44,707 nt of DNA from Mizugakiibacter sp. (GCA_003233305.1 QILI01000169.1:1-44707), one strand, 5' to 3'. Shown: positions 8,829 to 19,793, counted from the first letter of the stretch. Notes: generated by a model from the letters alone, not told the origin. Program-made: numbers and translations.

Positions 8829-11162
8829 ATGAGCGCACAAGCAAATACCACTCCGGCCCCTGAGCTGGTCAATATCGAGATCAATGGCCAGGCTCTGCAA
8901 GTGGCCAAAGGCAGCATGATTATCCAGGCGGCCGATATTGCCGGGATTGCCATTCCTCGTTTTTGCTATCATCACAAATTGCCCATCGCGGCCAATTGCC
9001 GTATGTGCATGGTCGAGGTAGAGAAGATGCCCAAGCCGGCCCCTGCCTGTGCAACGCCGGTCATGGAGGGGATGAAAATCTTCACGCATTCCCAACGCGC
9101 GCTCAAGGCGCAGCGTAACGTCATGGAATTTTTACTGATTAACCATCCACTGGACTGTCCAATCTGTGACCAGGGTGGTGAGTGCGAGTTGCAGGATTTG
9201 GCCTTGGGCTATGGTCGGTCGGTATCCCGCTTTATTGAGCGCAAGCGGGTGTTGGCCGATGAAGACATAGGGCCGTTGATTGCTACCGATATGACCCGCT
9301 GCATCCTGTGTACGCGTTGTGTGCGCTTTGTCAGCGAGATTGCCGGCACTTACGAGCTTGGGGGTATGGGTCGCGGCGAGCATCTTGAGATCGGTACCTA
9401 CATCGGCAAGAACCTCGACAGTGAGCTTTCCGGAAACATCATCGATGTATGCCCGGTCGGCGCCTTGACCAACAAGGTCTTCCGCTTTCGGGCCAGAGCC
9501 TGGGAGTTGATTGCCAAGCCGTCGATTGGTTACCACGATGCATTGGGCTCCAACCTCTGGGTGCATAGTCGCCATGGTGAGGCGTTGCGCGTTGTGCCTC
9601 GCGACAACGAAGCGATTAATGAGTGCTGGCTTTCCGACCGTGACCGCTATAGCCACCAAGGTCTGGTGGCTGGTGATCGCCTTACCCAACCTATGGTCAA
9701 GCGCGACGGTACCTGGCAGGAGACTGATTGGGACCATGCTTTAGAGTTTGTCGTAGCCGGGTTAGGTCATTTTCCCTGTGCCAATGTAGGAGCATTGGTA
9801 CAGCCGGGGGTGTCGTGCGAAGAAGGCTGGCTTTTATCCCACCTCATGCAGGGTCTTGGTAGTCCACATATCGATCACCGTCTGGATGTTCTGGATTTTG
9901 CCGATGCCCCGGTAGGACAACCTTTTGAGTTGCCTGCAGCAAAACTGCAGGAGGTACAGGTCGCCCTGTTAGTGGGTTCTGATCTTCGGTATGAAATTCC
10001 TCTGGTCAACCATCGCTTACACCAGGCAGCTAAGCGTGGGGCACACATCTATGCCCTGAATCCGGCACGGTTCGATGCTAATTTCAAGTTTGCCTCGGAG
10101 ATGGTCGTTGCTCCCCAACAACTGGTGGATCGATTGGCAGCCCTGGTGCGGGTCGCTTCAGAACGCGATCATGCACCCCAGATCGATGCAGGATTGCGTG
10201 ACCGTGTCGCTATGGTTACCGCGGATGATGACGACCGGGTATTGGTCGAGGCTTTGGCTGGGGCGGAACATGCAGTAGTAATGTTCGGCCATGCCGCTGC
10301 CCAGCATCCCGAAGCATCCTGGTTGCGGGCACTGCTGCACTATCTGGCGACGGCAACCGGAGCAGATTTCAATGAGCTGCCACTCGGTGCCAATGACTTG
10401 GGTCTGGCTCGGGCTGGAGTACTGCCGGGGCAGGATGGTTTGAATGCACGGTCCATGCTGGCCGCACCGCGTCAGGCCTACCTTCTGTATAACGCTGAGT
10501 TGGAAGATTTTGCTGACAGTGGAACCGCGCTCAAGGCTCTCTCCAGTGCCGAGTTGGTGGTGGCTTTCTCCGCTTTTTCTAACGAACGCTTGCGTGAAGT
10601 CGCCAACGTACTTCTACCGATCGGCTTGCTACCCGAAGTGGATGCGACGCTGGTGAATCTGGATGGTATGGTTCAGCAGGTGGCTAGTGCGGCTCGCCTG
10701 CCGGGTGAAGCGCGGCCTGGATGGCGTGTTTTGCGGGCTCTGGGTGAGCGACTCAAATTGCCCGGCTTCGGCTTTACCCGACTCGAGGAATTGCGTGGGG
10801 AGCTGCATCCTGTACTGGAACAGACCGTGACAGCGGGTCATGGCCTAGCAGAATTTACATGGCCTACAGTCGGTCTGGTGCGCTTGGCAACGCGACCGAT
10901 TTACCGCACCGATCCGGTACTGCGTCGTGCCGCGGCATTGTCTCGACATCCTCTCAGTCGACCCGCAGAAATCGCTATGCATATCGATGATATCGCCGCC
11001 CAAGGCTTGCAGGATGGCGCTTCGGCCCAGGTGGATGGCGTGACCCTTCCGGTGCGAGCCGATCCACGAGTGCCGTTGGGTACCGTGTGGATCGAATCGC
11101 ACCATCCCGAGACCCTGACCTTGCCGGAGTACGGCCAGGTCCTCACGATCAGCAAGGTATAA
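8829..11162 (+). CDS. nuoG: NADH-quinone oxidoreductase subunit G
   Basis: The large iron-sulfur subunit of complex I's electron-input arm. Domains in order: an N-terminal ferredoxin-like [2Fe-2S] domain (ligands in [15 protein letters not shown] and PACATPV), a His-Cys-liganded region ([18 protein letters not shown]), a [4Fe-4S] region (CILCTRC and later CPVGAL), and a long molybdopterin-oxidoreductase-like C-terminal domain that is structural here. At 777 residues it is shorter than E. coli NuoG (about 908) but normal for beta- and xanthomonad-type enzymes. The second half is less conserved, as expected. ATG 8829 begins [20 protein letters not shown]. Confidence 0.96.
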   Translation: MSAQANTTPAPELVNIEINGQALQVAKGSMIIQAADIAGIAIPRFCYHHKLPIAANCRMCMVEVEKMPKPAPACATPVMEGMKIFTHSQRALKAQRNVMEFLLINHPLDCPICDQGGECELQDLALGYGRSVSRFIERKRVLADEDIGPLIATDMTRCILCTRCVRFVSEIAGTYELGGMGRGEHLEIGTYIGKNLDSELSGNIIDVCPVGALTNKVFRFRARAWELIAKPSIGYHDALGSNLWVHSRHGEALRVVPRDNEAINECWLSDRDRYSHQGLVAGDRLTQPMVKRDGTWQETDWDHALEFVVAGLGHFPCANVGALVQPGVSCEEGWLLSHLMQGLGSPHIDHRLDVLDFADAPVGQPFELPAAKLQEVQVALLVGSDLRYEIPLVNHRLHQAAKRGAHIYALNPARFDANFKFASEMVVAPQQLVDRLAALVRVASERDHAPQIDAGLRDRVAMVTADDDDRVLVEALAGAEHAVVMFGHAAAQHPEASWLRALLHYLATATGADFNELPLGANDLGLARAGVLPGQDGLNARSMLAAPRQAYLLYNAELEDFADSGTALKALSSAELVVAFSAFSNERLREVANVLLPIGLLPEVDATLVNLDGMVQQVASAARLPGEARPGWRVLRALGERLKLPGFGFTRLEELRGELHPVLEQTVTAGHGLAEFTWPTVGLVRLATRPIYRTDPVLRRAAALSRHPLSRPAEIAMHIDDIAAQGLQDGASAQVDGVTLPVRADPRVPLGTVWIESHHPETLTLPEYGQVLTISKV

Positions 11163-11166
11163 ACAC

Positions 11167-12180
11167 ATGGCATCGGATCTGCTGCTCATCCTATGGACTC
11201 TTGCGAAAATCCTCGCGATCGTTCTTCCTGTGGTACTTGCGGTAGCCATGTTCGTGTATTGGGAACGCAAGGTCATTGGCTGGATGCATGTACGCTTGGG
11301 CCCAACCCAGATAGGTCCGCTGGGATTGATGCAGGCTTTTGCAGATGTGGTCAAGTTACTGATCAAGGAAATGATCGTTCCAACCAATGCCGATAAGCCG
11401 CTGTTCTTTCTGGCGCCGCTGCTGGTGCTGACGCCGGCCTTGGCCGCCTGGGCGGTTATTCCCTTCGACCAGGGCCTGGTATTGTCCAATGCCAATGCGG
11501 GTATTTTGTATCTGCTGGCGATGACTTCACTGGGGGTGTACGGCATCATTATTGCTGGCTGGGCATCCAATTCCCGTTATGCGTTACTGGGTGCGATGCG
11601 CTCGGCGGCTCAGGTTATTTCTTACGAATTAGCCATGGGTTTGGCTCTGGTTAGTGTCCTGGTGTTGGCGGGAAGCCTGAATCTGAGCCGTATTGTCGAG
11701 GCTCAGGCGGGTGGAGTGCTGCACTGGTTCTGGTTACCCCTGTTACCGGTATTGGTGATCTATTTCGTTTCCGGGGTGGCTGAAACCAATCGCTCACCCT
11801 TTGATGTCGCCGAAGGTGAGTCAGAGATTGTGGCCGGTTTTCATGTTGAATATTCGGGGGCAACCTTCGCCCTGTTTTTCCTCGCCGAATACGCGAACAT
11901 GATTCTGGTGAGCTTTCTGGTACCGATTCTGTTCTTCGGTGGCTGGGCCAGTCCGTTTCCTGAAACCTGGGGTTGGATCGGTGCCGGCAGTTTCTTCTGG
12001 CTGTTCGCCAAAGCCTTTATTGTTGCCTTCCTGTTCTTGTGGTTTCGTGCCACCTTTCCACGTTACCGCTATGACCAGATTATGCGTCTGGGGTGGAAGG
12101 TCTTTATCCCGATCAGCCTGGCCTGGGTTCTGGTTGCGGGGGTTCTGAAGTTTTTCCACATTGTCACACCAGGGGCTTGA
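11167..12180 (+). CDS. nuoH: NADH-quinone oxidoreductase subunit H
   Basis: Membrane subunit that links the peripheral arm to the proton-pumping arm and lines the quinone channel. Eight or so hydrophobic segments are visible. The signatures [19 protein letters not shown] near the N-terminus and [20 protein letters not shown] around residue 200, rich in the acidic residues of the quinone-chamber loop, identify it. It is 337 residues. It starts four bases after the nuoG stop. Normal member with no oddities seen. Confidence 0.97.
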   Translation: MASDLLLILWTLAKILAIVLPVVLAVAMFVYWERKVIGWMHVRLGPTQIGPLGLMQAFADVVKLLIKEMIVPTNADKPLFFLAPLLVLTPALAAWAVIPFDQGLVLSNANAGILYLLAMTSLGVYGIIIAGWASNSRYALLGAMRSAAQVISYELAMGLALVSVLVLAGSLNLSRIVEAQAGGVLHWFWLPLLPVLVIYFVSGVAETNRSPFDVAEGESEIVAGFHVEYSGATFALFFLAEYANMILVSFLVPILFFGGWASPFPETWGWIGAGSFFWLFAKAFIVAFLFLWFRATFPRYRYDQIMRLGWKVFIPISLAWVLVAGVLKFFHIVTPGA

Positions 12181-12184
12181 ATCG

Positions 12185-12673
12185 ATGTCTCGTGTCATCC
12201 ATTATTTCAAGAGTTTAATGCTGCTCGAACTGCTGAGTGGACTTGGGCTCACCCTGGGCTATCTGTTCAAGCGCAAGTACACCATGCGCTATCCAATGGA
12301 ACACATTCCCAAATCACCCCGTTTCCGGGGCTTACACGCATTGCGTCGCTACCCTAATGGTGAGGAGCGCTGCATCGCCTGCAAGTTGTGCGAGGCAGTG
12401 TGTCCGGCTCTGGCCATCACTATTGATTCGGCACCGCGTGAAGACGGTCAGCGACGGACCACCCGCTACGAAATTGATCTTTTCAAGTGTATTTATTGCG
12501 GCTTTTGTGAGGAAAGTTGCCCGGTTGATTCCATCGTAGAGACCCATGTCCACGAATACCATTTCGAACATCGCGGAGAGAATGTGTTGACTAAGCCGCA
12601 ATTGCTGGCCATCGGTGACCGGTTCGAAAAGGACATTGCCGATAACCGTGCCAAGGATGCGGCATACCGCTGA
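12185..12673 (+). CDS. nuoI: NADH-quinone oxidoreductase subunit I
   Basis: The ferredoxin-like subunit carrying clusters N6a and N6b, which pass electrons towards NuoB. Two 8Fe-type motifs are visible: [12 protein letters not shown] and [12 protein letters not shown]. An amphipathic N-terminal stretch anchors it to the membrane arm. ATG 12185, with AGGGG about ten bases upstream inside the end of nuoH, gives 162 residues; the longer TTG-initiated frame (12161) would overlap nuoH and lacks a binding site. The text [20 protein letters not shown] is very typical of xanthomonads and beta-proteobacteria. Confidence 0.96.
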   Translation: MSRVIHYFKSLMLLELLSGLGLTLGYLFKRKYTMRYPMEHIPKSPRFRGLHALRRYPNGEERCIACKLCEAVCPALAITIDSAPREDGQRRTTRYEIDLFKCIYCGFCEESCPVDSIVETHVHEYHFEHRGENVLTKPQLLAIGDRFEKDIADNRAKDAAYR

Positions 12674-12689
12674 TCGAGGAACTATTAGT

Positions 12690-13304
12690 ATGACGATACA
12701 GCTCGCCGCCTTCTACTTTTTTGCCAGCATCTCAGTGCTTGCCGCCCTGGGGGTGATTGGCCTGCGCAACCCCGTGCATGCGGTGTTGAGCCTGGTACTT
12801 ACGTTTTTCAGCACAGCTTGTATCTGGATGTTGCTGCAGGCTGAATTTCTCGCACTGGCCCTAATCGTGGTCTATGTGGGTGCAGTCATGGTGCTGTTTT
12901 TGTTTGTGGTAATGATGCTGGATATCCAGGTTGCCGAAACCCGAGAGGGCTTTGTCCGTTATCTTCCCATAGGCTTGGGTGTTGCCGTGGTCATGCTGCT
13001 GGAGATTCTGGCTCTGATCGGGATACGGGCCATGCAAGTGGTACCCCCAGCCAATCCGGCCCGTGTAGATGGCTTGTCCAATGTGGCCTGGATCGGACAG
13101 GCTCTGTACACCGAATATCTGCTGCCGTTTGAGGTTGCAGCGCTGATTCTCACAGTTGGCATGGTTGCTGCGGTGGCTTTGACCTTACGGCGTCGGAAGG
13201 GCGTACGCCACCAATTCCCCTCCCAACAGGTCCAGGCCAAGCCTCGTGAACGGGTACGCCTGGTCAGTATGCCTGCAGAATGCAAAGAGGAGCCCAAGTC
13301 ATGA
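12690..13304 (+). CDS. nuoJ: NADH-quinone oxidoreductase subunit J
   Basis: Membrane subunit (ND6-like) of the proton-pumping arm with five hydrophobic segments. Family markers are [11 protein letters not shown] near residue 25 and the third helix [25 protein letters not shown] 12690 follows CGAGGAAC, giving 204 residues; the frame is open further upstream but that part only shadows nuoI. The C-terminal ~35 residues after the last helix are basic and cytosolic. The stop codon overlaps the nuoK ATG (ATGA). Confidence 0.94.
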   Translation: MTIQLAAFYFFASISVLAALGVIGLRNPVHAVLSLVLTFFSTACIWMLLQAEFLALALIVVYVGAVMVLFLFVVMMLDIQVAETREGFVRYLPIGLGVAVVMLLEILALIGIRAMQVVPPANPARVDGLSNVAWIGQALYTEYLLPFEVAALILTVGMVAAVALTLRRRKGVRHQFPSQQVQAKPRERVRLVSMPAECKEEPKS

Positions 13305-13606
13305 TCACCCTGGCACATTACATCGTGTTTGCAGCAGTACTGTTCTGCATTGCCCTGGCAGGGATCTTCATCAATCGTAAGAACGTTATTGTGCTGTTGA
13401 TGGCAATCGAATTGATGTTGCTGGCAGTCAACGTGAACTTTATCGCCTTTTCACGCTATCTCGGTGATGTCGGCGGGCAGGTATTCGTGTTCTTTATCCT
13501 GACGGTTGCCGCCGCTGAATCGGCGATTGGTCTGGGCATACTTACACTTATTTTCCGTAACCGGCGCACCATCAATGTCGCCGAAATCGACGATTTGCAC
13601 GGTTGA
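13301..13606 (+). CDS. nuoK: NADH-quinone oxidoreductase subunit K
   Basis: Small three-helix antiporter-associated membrane subunit (ND4L-like). Seen: [27 protein letters not shown], which contains the conserved membrane Glu (in MAIELMLL) thought to take part in proton transfer, and [13 protein letters not shown] with the second Glu. It is 101 residues, exactly the family length. ATG 13301 follows AAGAGGAG inside the nuoJ end and overlaps the nuoJ stop in an ATGA, so translational coupling is likely. Confidence 0.96.
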   Translation: MITLAHYIVFAAVLFCIALAGIFINRKNVIVLLMAIELMLLAVNVNFIAFSRYLGDVGGQVFVFFILTVAAAESAIGLGILTLIFRNRRTINVAEIDDLHG

Positions 13607-13615
13607 GGAAACCCT

Positions 13616-15631
13616 ATGTTGTCCATGCACACTCTGCTTATCATTGCTCTGGCACCACTCGCCGGCGCCGCACTGGCCGGCCTGTTGGGACGGCAGATCG
13701 GTCGCGTTGGTGCGCACAGCGTGGCTACGCTTAGCGTAGCTGTATCCTGTGTATTGTCATTCTGGGTCTTCTACCAGTTGGTATGGGGTGGGGCGCATAG
13801 CTTTAATGAAAACCTCTACACCTGGTTTCAGGTGGGGAGTTTCAGTGCCCATGTCGGTTTTCTGGTTGATCGGTTGACTGCACTCATGATGGTGGTAGTC
13901 ACCTTCATCTCGCTGATGGTGCACATTTACACTATCGGTTACATGGCCGATGACCCCGGTTACCAGCGTTTTTTCAGCTATATCGCCCTGTTTACCTTTT
14001 CCATGCTCATGTTGGTGATGAGTAACAACTTCATGCAGCTGTTTTTTGGCTGGGAAGCGGTCGGTTTGGTGTCCTATCTACTGATCGGTTTCTGGTACAA
14101 GCGACCGACGGCGATCTATGCCAATCTCAAAGCATTCCTGGTTAACCGTGTCGGCGATATGGGTTTTGTGCTGGGTATTGCAGCCGTCGTATATTTTCTC
14201 GGTACCCTGGATTACGCGCAGGCCTTCCAGCGGGCGCCGGAGCTGGTCGGACGGACCATCCAGATTTTGCCAGGCCACGCCTGGTCAGCAGCGACCCTGA
14301 TCAGCCTTCTGTTGTTCGCCGGCGCCATGGGCAAATCGGCCCAGGTTCCTTTACATGTTTGGCTGCCGGATTCAATGGAAGGTCCTACCCCGATTTCGGC
14401 ACTGATCCATGCTGCCACTATGGTGACCGCCGGGGTGTTTATGGTGGCGCGTATGTCACCTTTGTTCGAGCTTTCCTCGACGGCGTTGAGCTTTGTATTA
14501 GTGATTGGTGCCACTACGGCATTATTTCTAGGCCTGGTCAGCATCGTTCAACATGACATCAAGCGGGTTATCGCCTACTCCACACTTTCCCAGCTTGGCT
14601 ACATGGTGGCGGCACTCGGTGCCTCCGCATACGCCGCCGGTATTTTCCATCTGATGACTCATGCCTTCTTCAAGTCGCTGCTGTTTCTTGGGGCCGGCTC
14701 AGTCATTATCGCCATGCATCATGAGCAGGATATGCGCCACATGGGTGGCTTACGCAAATATATGCCGATCACCTATATCACCATGTGGGTGGGTTCGCTG
14801 GCCTTGAGCGGAATTCCTCCGTTCGCCGGGTTCTACTCTAAGGATTCAATTATCGAGGCAGTTAGTAATGCCCATCTGTGGGGGTCGGGTTATGCCTATT
14901 GGAGCGTGCTTCTGGGGGTGTTTGTGACGGCGACCTATACCTTCCGAATGATGTATCTGACCTTTCATGGCAAGGAGCGTTTCCGGGTCGATCCACATGC
15001 TGTCAAGGGTGATGAACATGCTTCACACGAGCCGGGTGTGCTTGCCCATCCTCCCCACGAATCGTCATGGGTGGTGACACTGCCACTGATTTTGCTGGCC
15101 ATTCCCTCACTGTTGATTGGGGCGGTAGCTATCAAGCCGCTGCTGTTCGGGGGATTTTTTGGTAGCTCGATTTATGTCTTGCCGGCACACAATGTATTGG
15201 CGGAGATGGCTGGGCACTTCCAGGACTGGGAGTCTTTCACCCTGCATGCTTTCGTAAGTGCCCCGTTTTGGGTGGCTATGGCCGGTATCGCGGTAACCAG
15301 CTATGTGTATCTGGTCAAGCCGAGTCTTGCCGGGCGTATTGCCAAGGGGCTCGGTCCACTGTATCGCGTCCTTTGCAACAAGTTCTATTTCGATGAGCTG
15401 TACTTCGCCCTGTTTGCCAAGGGTGGGGTACGTTTGGGACGCGGTTTATGGAAAGCCGGGGACAGTACCTTGATCGATGGAGCGATGGTCAACGGTTCCG
15501 TTTCGCTGGTTGCCCGTCTGGCTCGATTCTTCCGTGTCCTGCAGTCGGGATATGTCTATCACTACGCCTTTGCAATGATCCTGGGCCTGATCCTGCTGCT
15601 TGCCGGATTTGTGTTCACAGGACATGCCTGA
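13616..15631 (+). CDS. nuoL: NADH-quinone oxidoreductase subunit L
   Basis: Largest antiporter-like subunit (ND5) of complex I, with about 16 membrane segments and the long lateral helix near the C-terminus. Motifs seen: LFFGWEAVGLVSYLLIGFWY (conserved Glu), GKSAQVPLHVWLPDSMEGPTP (conserved Lys), ISALIHAATMVTAGVF and the later HDIKRVIAYSTLSQLGYM. It has 671 residues; a hydrophilic stretch rich in His, around residues 455-480 (KGDEHASHEP region), accounts for part of the extra length over E. coli NuoL (613). Starts ten bases after nuoK with a GAGGAA binding site. Confidence 0.97.
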   Translation: MLSMHTLLIIALAPLAGAALAGLLGRQIGRVGAHSVATLSVAVSCVLSFWVFYQLVWGGAHSFNENLYTWFQVGSFSAHVGFLVDRLTALMMVVVTFISLMVHIYTIGYMADDPGYQRFFSYIALFTFSMLMLVMSNNFMQLFFGWEAVGLVSYLLIGFWYKRPTAIYANLKAFLVNRVGDMGFVLGIAAVVYFLGTLDYAQAFQRAPELVGRTIQILPGHAWSAATLISLLLFAGAMGKSAQVPLHVWLPDSMEGPTPISALIHAATMVTAGVFMVARMSPLFELSSTALSFVLVIGATTALFLGLVSIVQHDIKRVIAYSTLSQLGYMVAALGASAYAAGIFHLMTHAFFKSLLFLGAGSVIIAMHHEQDMRHMGGLRKYMPITYITMWVGSLALSGIPPFAGFYSKDSIIEAVSNAHLWGSGYAYWSVLLGVFVTATYTFRMMYLTFHGKERFRVDPHAVKGDEHASHEPGVLAHPPHESSWVVTLPLILLAIPSLLIGAVAIKPLLFGGFFGSSIYVLPAHNVLAEMAGHFQDWESFTLHAFVSAPFWVAMAGIAVTSYVYLVKPSLAGRIAKGLGPLYRVLCNKFYFDELYFALFAKGGVRLGRGLWKAGDSTLIDGAMVNGSVSLVARLARFFRVLQSGYVYHYAFAMILGLILLLAGFVFTGHA

Positions 15632-15652
15632 TCGAAAGGAAGTCAACCGCCG

Positions 15653-17161
15653 ATGTCACACTGGCCTTTGCTTAGTCTGTTGATCTGGGTACCCATTGCG
15701 GGTGCCATTCCTGTGCTTTTTGCCGGTCAAAATCGACCTTCAACAGCACGTTGGCTGACCCTGCTGATCAGCTTGGTAACCTTTATTCTCAGCCTGGCGT
15801 TGTTGTTTGGTTATAACTACAACAGCGGGGCTATGCAGTTCGTGGAATCGCATGCCTGGCTCCCAGCCATCCATTCCCGCTATGGGCTGGGTGTCGATGG
15901 TATCTCCATCGCCCTGATCATACTCACCAGTTTCACTAACGTACTGGTTGTCGTGGGGGCCTGGGAAGTGATCCGCGACAAGGTTCATCAGTACATGGCG
16001 GCAATGCTGGTACTGACTGGGTTGATGATCGGGATTTTCGCTGCAACCGATGCTTTGTTGTTCTATGTGTTCTTTGAAGCCATGCTGATACCGATGTTCA
16101 TCATCATCGGTGTCTGGGGTGGTCCACGGCGGATATACGCCACGATCAAGTTTTTCCTGTTCACGATGTTCGGCTCGATCTTCATGCTGTTGGCGCTGAT
16201 TTTTCTATATTTGAAGACGGGTAATTTTAGTATTGCGGCAATGCAACATGTGCCGCTGACCATGACCGAACAGACCTGGATCTTTTTCTCCTTCCTGATC
16301 GCTTTTGCCGTCAAGGTGCCGATGGTGCCGGTACACACCTGGTTGCCTGATGCACACGTCGAGGCACCGACCGGGGGCTCGGTAGTATTGGCTGCGGTGA
16401 TGTTGAAGATCGGCGGGTACGGCTTCATTCGATTCGCCTTACCGATCACCCCCGATGCCGCCGATCATTTTGCCTGGTTAGTGATCACATTGAGCCTTAT
16501 CGCCATCATTTACATCGGCTATGTGGCCCTAGTCCAGGAAGACATGAAAAAACTGGTGGCCTATTCCTCGGTTGCGCACATGGGCTTCGTGACCTTAGGT
16601 CTGTTCATTGTTTTCATACTGATACGCGACGGTTCGGTTGATATGGCCAAACTTGGTATCCAGGGATCGATGGTACAAATGATCTCGCATGGTTTTATCT
16701 CCGGTGCCATGTTTACCTCGATCGGGGTGATGTACGACCGAATGCACACGCGAATGATCAAGGACTACGGTGGTCTGGCGAATGTGATGCCGTGGTTTGC
16801 ACTGTTTATGGTGTTCTTCGGGCTGGCAAATGCCGGCCTACCGGGAACCTCAGGATTTGTGGGTGAATTTATGGTTATCATCGCCAGTTTCCATGCCAGT
16901 CCGTGGATAGGACTGGCGGCGGCCTTCACCTTGGTGATTGGAGCGGGTTACACGCTTTGGCTGATTAAGCGGGTGGTTTGGGGCGAAGTTCGTAGCCCCG
17001 AAGTTGCCGCCATGAAGGACATTAGTGCGCGCGAAATTTTCGTATTGGCATCTTTTGCCTTGCTGGTTTTATGGCTGGGCTTCTGGCCTGAACCGCTGGT
17101 GCACCTGATCCACGCCCCCATTACCGAGTTGGTGCATACCCTCGGCCATAGCAAGCTCTAA
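15653..17161 (+). CDS. nuoM: NADH-quinone oxidoreductase subunit M
   Basis: Second antiporter-like subunit (ND4) of the proton-pumping arm. About 14 hydrophobic segments are present. Family text includes YVFFEAMLIPMFIIIGVWGG (conserved Glu), FAVKVPMVPVHTWLPDAHVE (conserved Lys), EAPTGGSVVLAAVMLKIGGYG and QEDMKKLVAYSSVAHMGFVTLG. It is 502 residues, normal length. ATG 15653 follows GAAAGGAAG. Nothing unusual. Confidence 0.97.
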   Translation: MSHWPLLSLLIWVPIAGAIPVLFAGQNRPSTARWLTLLISLVTFILSLALLFGYNYNSGAMQFVESHAWLPAIHSRYGLGVDGISIALIILTSFTNVLVVVGAWEVIRDKVHQYMAAMLVLTGLMIGIFAATDALLFYVFFEAMLIPMFIIIGVWGGPRRIYATIKFFLFTMFGSIFMLLALIFLYLKTGNFSIAAMQHVPLTMTEQTWIFFSFLIAFAVKVPMVPVHTWLPDAHVEAPTGGSVVLAAVMLKIGGYGFIRFALPITPDAADHFAWLVITLSLIAIIYIGYVALVQEDMKKLVAYSSVAHMGFVTLGLFIVFILIRDGSVDMAKLGIQGSMVQMISHGFISGAMFTSIGVMYDRMHTRMIKDYGGLANVMPWFALFMVFFGLANAGLPGTSGFVGEFMVIIASFHASPWIGLAAAFTLVIGAGYTLWLIKRVVWGEVRSPEVAAMKDISAREIFVLASFALLVLWLGFWPEPLVHLIHAPITELVHTLGHSKL

Positions 17162-17171
17162 GGAAGCCGTG

Positions 17172-18608
17172 ATGAGCTGGAATGACGTAATAGTACTGTT
17201 ACCGGAAATTTTTCTTACCGGCTCCATTTGCATGCTGCTGCTACTGGACGCGTTCAGCGACGACCGTTCTGCGATGGGCTTGCACCGGCTTTCCATGCTG
17301 GCGCTGGTGCTTACTGCAGGGTTGGTCGTTTGGGGCCATGGCGAGGCGGCGACCAGTGCTTTCTATGGCATGTTTATCAACGATACGCTGGCCGAGATTC
17401 TCATCCTGTTCTCGATTCTCTGTACGGCGATCGTACTGGTGTTGGCCAGCCCCTACTTACGCCAGCGGCGCATTGCCATTGGGGAATTTCACACTCTGAC
17501 GCTGTTTGCCCTGCTCGGCGTGATGTTTCTGGTTTCGGCCGGCAACCTGGTCATGATCTATCTAGGTTTGGAACTGCTAACCTTGTCATCGTATGCCCTG
17601 GTAGCACTTGATCGGGATTCGCGGCTCTGCTCCGAAGCGGCGATTAAGTATTTTGTGCTGGGTGCACTGTCATCGGGGATGCTGCTGTATGGGATGTCCC
17701 TGATCTATGGTGCAACCGGCTCACTGGATCTGGCAACAATCAATGCGGCGATTGCACAGACTCCTCACATGACCTTGATGCTGATTGGTCTGGTGTTCCT
17801 GATGGTGGGTATTGCCTTCAAATTCGGGGCTGTGCCGTTCCATATGTGGCTTCCAGATGTATACGAAGGCGCCCCAACGGCCGTAACGATTTTTATCAGT
17901 TCGGTGTCCAAGCTGGCGGCGGTAGGCATGGCGTTACGCTTGCTTGATCTGGGATTGGGAAACATGGGCCCGTATTGGCAGCAAATGTTGGCGGTATTGG
18001 CGGTGTTGTCACTGGTTATTGGTAGCTTAGTTGCCATTGTGCAAACCAGTCTCAAGCGCATGCTGGCTTACTCGACCATTGGCCATATGGGCTACCTGTT
18101 CTTGGGCCTGTCAGCGGGCACTGCATTTGGCTACGCCAGTGCGGTGTTCTATGCCGTGGCTTATTCGCTAATGGCTACCGCCGCATTTGGGATCATTCTG
18201 GCCATGTCTCGTGCTGGCTTCGAAGCGGATCAGATTGCTGATCTCAAGGGGCTCAATCAGCGTTCGCCTTGGTTCGCCGGGATGATGTTGATTGTGATGT
18301 TCTCACTCGCCGGCGTACCGCCGCTGTTTGGTTTCTTTGCCAAGCTGCTCGTTTTGCAGGCGGCTATCCAAGCCGGTATGTTGTGGCTGGCGATTGTTGG
18401 GGCGGTGTTTGCGATCATCAGTGCTTATTATTACCTGCGTGTCGTCAAGGTTATGTACTTTGATGAGCCCGCGGATGATACCAAGCTGGCTCCCAATTCC
18501 GACCTTTCCTTACGCTGGGTACTTTCCGCCAATGCTCTGGTACTGCTGGTGCTTGGGGTCACCTGGAGCCCTCTGTTAGAGTGGTGTTTGCGGGCATTTA
18601 CTTCTTGA
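17172..18608 (+). CDS. nuoN: NADH-quinone oxidoreductase subunit N
   Basis: Third antiporter-like subunit (ND2) and last gene of the operon. Seen: MIYLGLELLTLSSYALVALDRD (conserved Glu), AFKFGAVPFHMWLPDVYEGAPT (conserved Lys) and QTSLKRMLAYSTIGHMGYLFLG. ATG 17172 is favoured over the preceding GTG (17169) because AAGGAAG ends five bases before the ATG and only two before the GTG. It is 478 residues with this start. The C-terminus ends after one last hydrophobic helix. It is followed by 56 bases and then prfB. Confidence 0.96.
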   Translation: MSWNDVIVLLPEIFLTGSICMLLLLDAFSDDRSAMGLHRLSMLALVLTAGLVVWGHGEAATSAFYGMFINDTLAEILILFSILCTAIVLVLASPYLRQRRIAIGEFHTLTLFALLGVMFLVSAGNLVMIYLGLELLTLSSYALVALDRDSRLCSEAAIKYFVLGALSSGMLLYGMSLIYGATGSLDLATINAAIAQTPHMTLMLIGLVFLMVGIAFKFGAVPFHMWLPDVYEGAPTAVTIFISSVSKLAAVGMALRLLDLGLGNMGPYWQQMLAVLAVLSLVIGSLVAIVQTSLKRMLAYSTIGHMGYLFLGLSAGTAFGYASAVFYAVAYSLMATAAFGIILAMSRAGFEADQIADLKGLNQRSPWFAGMMLIVMFSLAGVPPLFGFFAKLLVLQAAIQAGMLWLAIVGAVFAIISAYYYLRVVKVMYFDEPADDTKLAPNSDLSLRWVLSANALVLLVLGVTWSPLLEWCLRAFTS

Positions 18609-18620
18609 ACCAAGACAGAA

Positions 18621-18638
18621 GCTAACTGATTTGTTAGC
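18621..18638 (+). terminator. Small hairpin between nuoN and prfB
   Basis: Perfect 6-bp inverted repeat GCTAAC/GTTAGC around the loop TGATTT, 13 bases after the nuoN stop. There is no immediate T-run; only a broken CTCTTTT follows about 8 bases later. It may end the nuo transcript weakly, protect the 3' end, or mean nothing. Confidence 0.3.
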
Positions 18639-18664
18639 ATCCACGCTCTTTTGAGTAGTATTTT

Positions 18665-19793
18665 ATGATGATCGAAACCAATCCAATTCGAACCCGGATC
18701 GCTGGGTTGCGGGAGCGCGTGAGTGCGCTTAGGGGGTATCTTTGACTACCCGGGCAAACGCGAGCGGCTTGAAGAAGTAAGTCGCGAGCTCGAACTTCCC
18801 AATATATGGAATGATCCCCTGCGGGCTCAGGACTTGGGTCGGGAGCGGGCTCGATTGGAGCAGGTCGTTACAGGACTTGATCGGATGGACACCTCTCTTG
18901 AGGATGCAGCCGATTTGCTCGGCCTGACTGAGGCCGATGGCGATACCGATATGCTTGCCATCGTAGCCCGGGATGTGGCGGCACTTGAAACTTGGATCGA
19001 GAAGCTTGAGTTTCAACGGATGTTCTCGGGCGAGATGGATGCTTGCAACGCGTTTGTCGACATACAAGCTGGAGCCGGGGGAACCGAGGCCCAGGATTGG
19101 GCGGAAATGCTCTTGCGCATGTATCTCCGTTGGGCCGAATCACGGGGCTGGAAAACCGAGCTGATCGAAGTTAGCGGCGGGGAAGTGGCCGGCATTAAAT
19201 CCGCCACAATCCGTATCGAAGGCGATTATGCTTACGGTTGGCTCAAAGCCGAGATCGGGGTTCATCGTCTGGTCCGCAAGAGTCCGTTTGATTCGGATAA
19301 TCGACGCCATACCAGCTTTACTTCGGTCTTCGTTTCTCCTGAAGTGGACGACAAAATCCACATCGACATCAACCCCGCTGACCTGAAGACTGATGTGTAT
19401 CGATCTTCCGGTGCCGGAGGTCAGCACGTCAACAAGACCGAATCAGCGGTACGTATCACCCATCTCCCCAGCGGGGTGGTGGTGGCCTGTCAGACGGAAC
19501 GCAGCCAGCACGCCAATCGTGATCGATCTATGAAGATGCTGGCTGCCAAGCTGTATGAAATTGAGGTACGCAAGCGTAATGCCGAAAAAACGGCATTGGA
19601 GGCTACCAAATCCGATATCGGCTGGGGTAGCCAGATTCGTAATTACGTACTTGACCAGTCTCGCATCAAGGATTTGCGTACCGGAGTGGAACGCACCGAC
19701 ACCCAGCGGGTGCTGGATGGTGATCTGGATGAGTTTGTCGAGGCGGCCTTGAAACAAGGATTGCAAGCGGGTGCCAGACGGGTCGATAACTGA
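18665..19793 (+). CDS. prfB: Peptide chain release factor 2 (programmed +1 frameshift)
   Basis: Releases finished proteins at UGA and UAA codons. The zero frame starts at ATG 18665 (or ATG 18668) and reads [20 protein letters not shown]-type text for 26 codons to RGYL, where an in-frame TGA occurs at 18743-18745. Translation must shift +1 and resume at GAC 18744, giving join(18665..18742,18744..19793), about 375 residues (E. coli RF2 is 365). Seen after the shift: the stop-codon-recognition tripeptide SPF in [15 protein letters not shown], the catalytic GGQ in [19 protein letters not shown], and [12 protein letters not shown]-like text ([18 protein letters not shown]) typical of RF2. lysS follows, the classic prfB-lysS pair. 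Confidence 0.97.
18731..18746 (+). promoter_or_regulatory. prfB +1 programmed frameshift site
   Basis: The Shine-Dalgarno-like AGGGGG (18731-18736) is followed by TAT and the slippery CTT TGA C (18740-18746), identical in layout to the E. coli prfB site. The internal pairing with 16S rRNA and slow decoding of TGA by scarce RF2 make the ribosome slip, so RF2 regulates its own synthesis. Mechanism is established for the family; the element is read directly here. Confidence 0.97.

Noticed and set aside
18723-19793. prfB as a gene starting at GTG 18723, or as a pseudogene because of the in-frame TGA
   Set aside because: The canonical frameshift signal and the matching upstream 26 codons show one functional, regulated gene.
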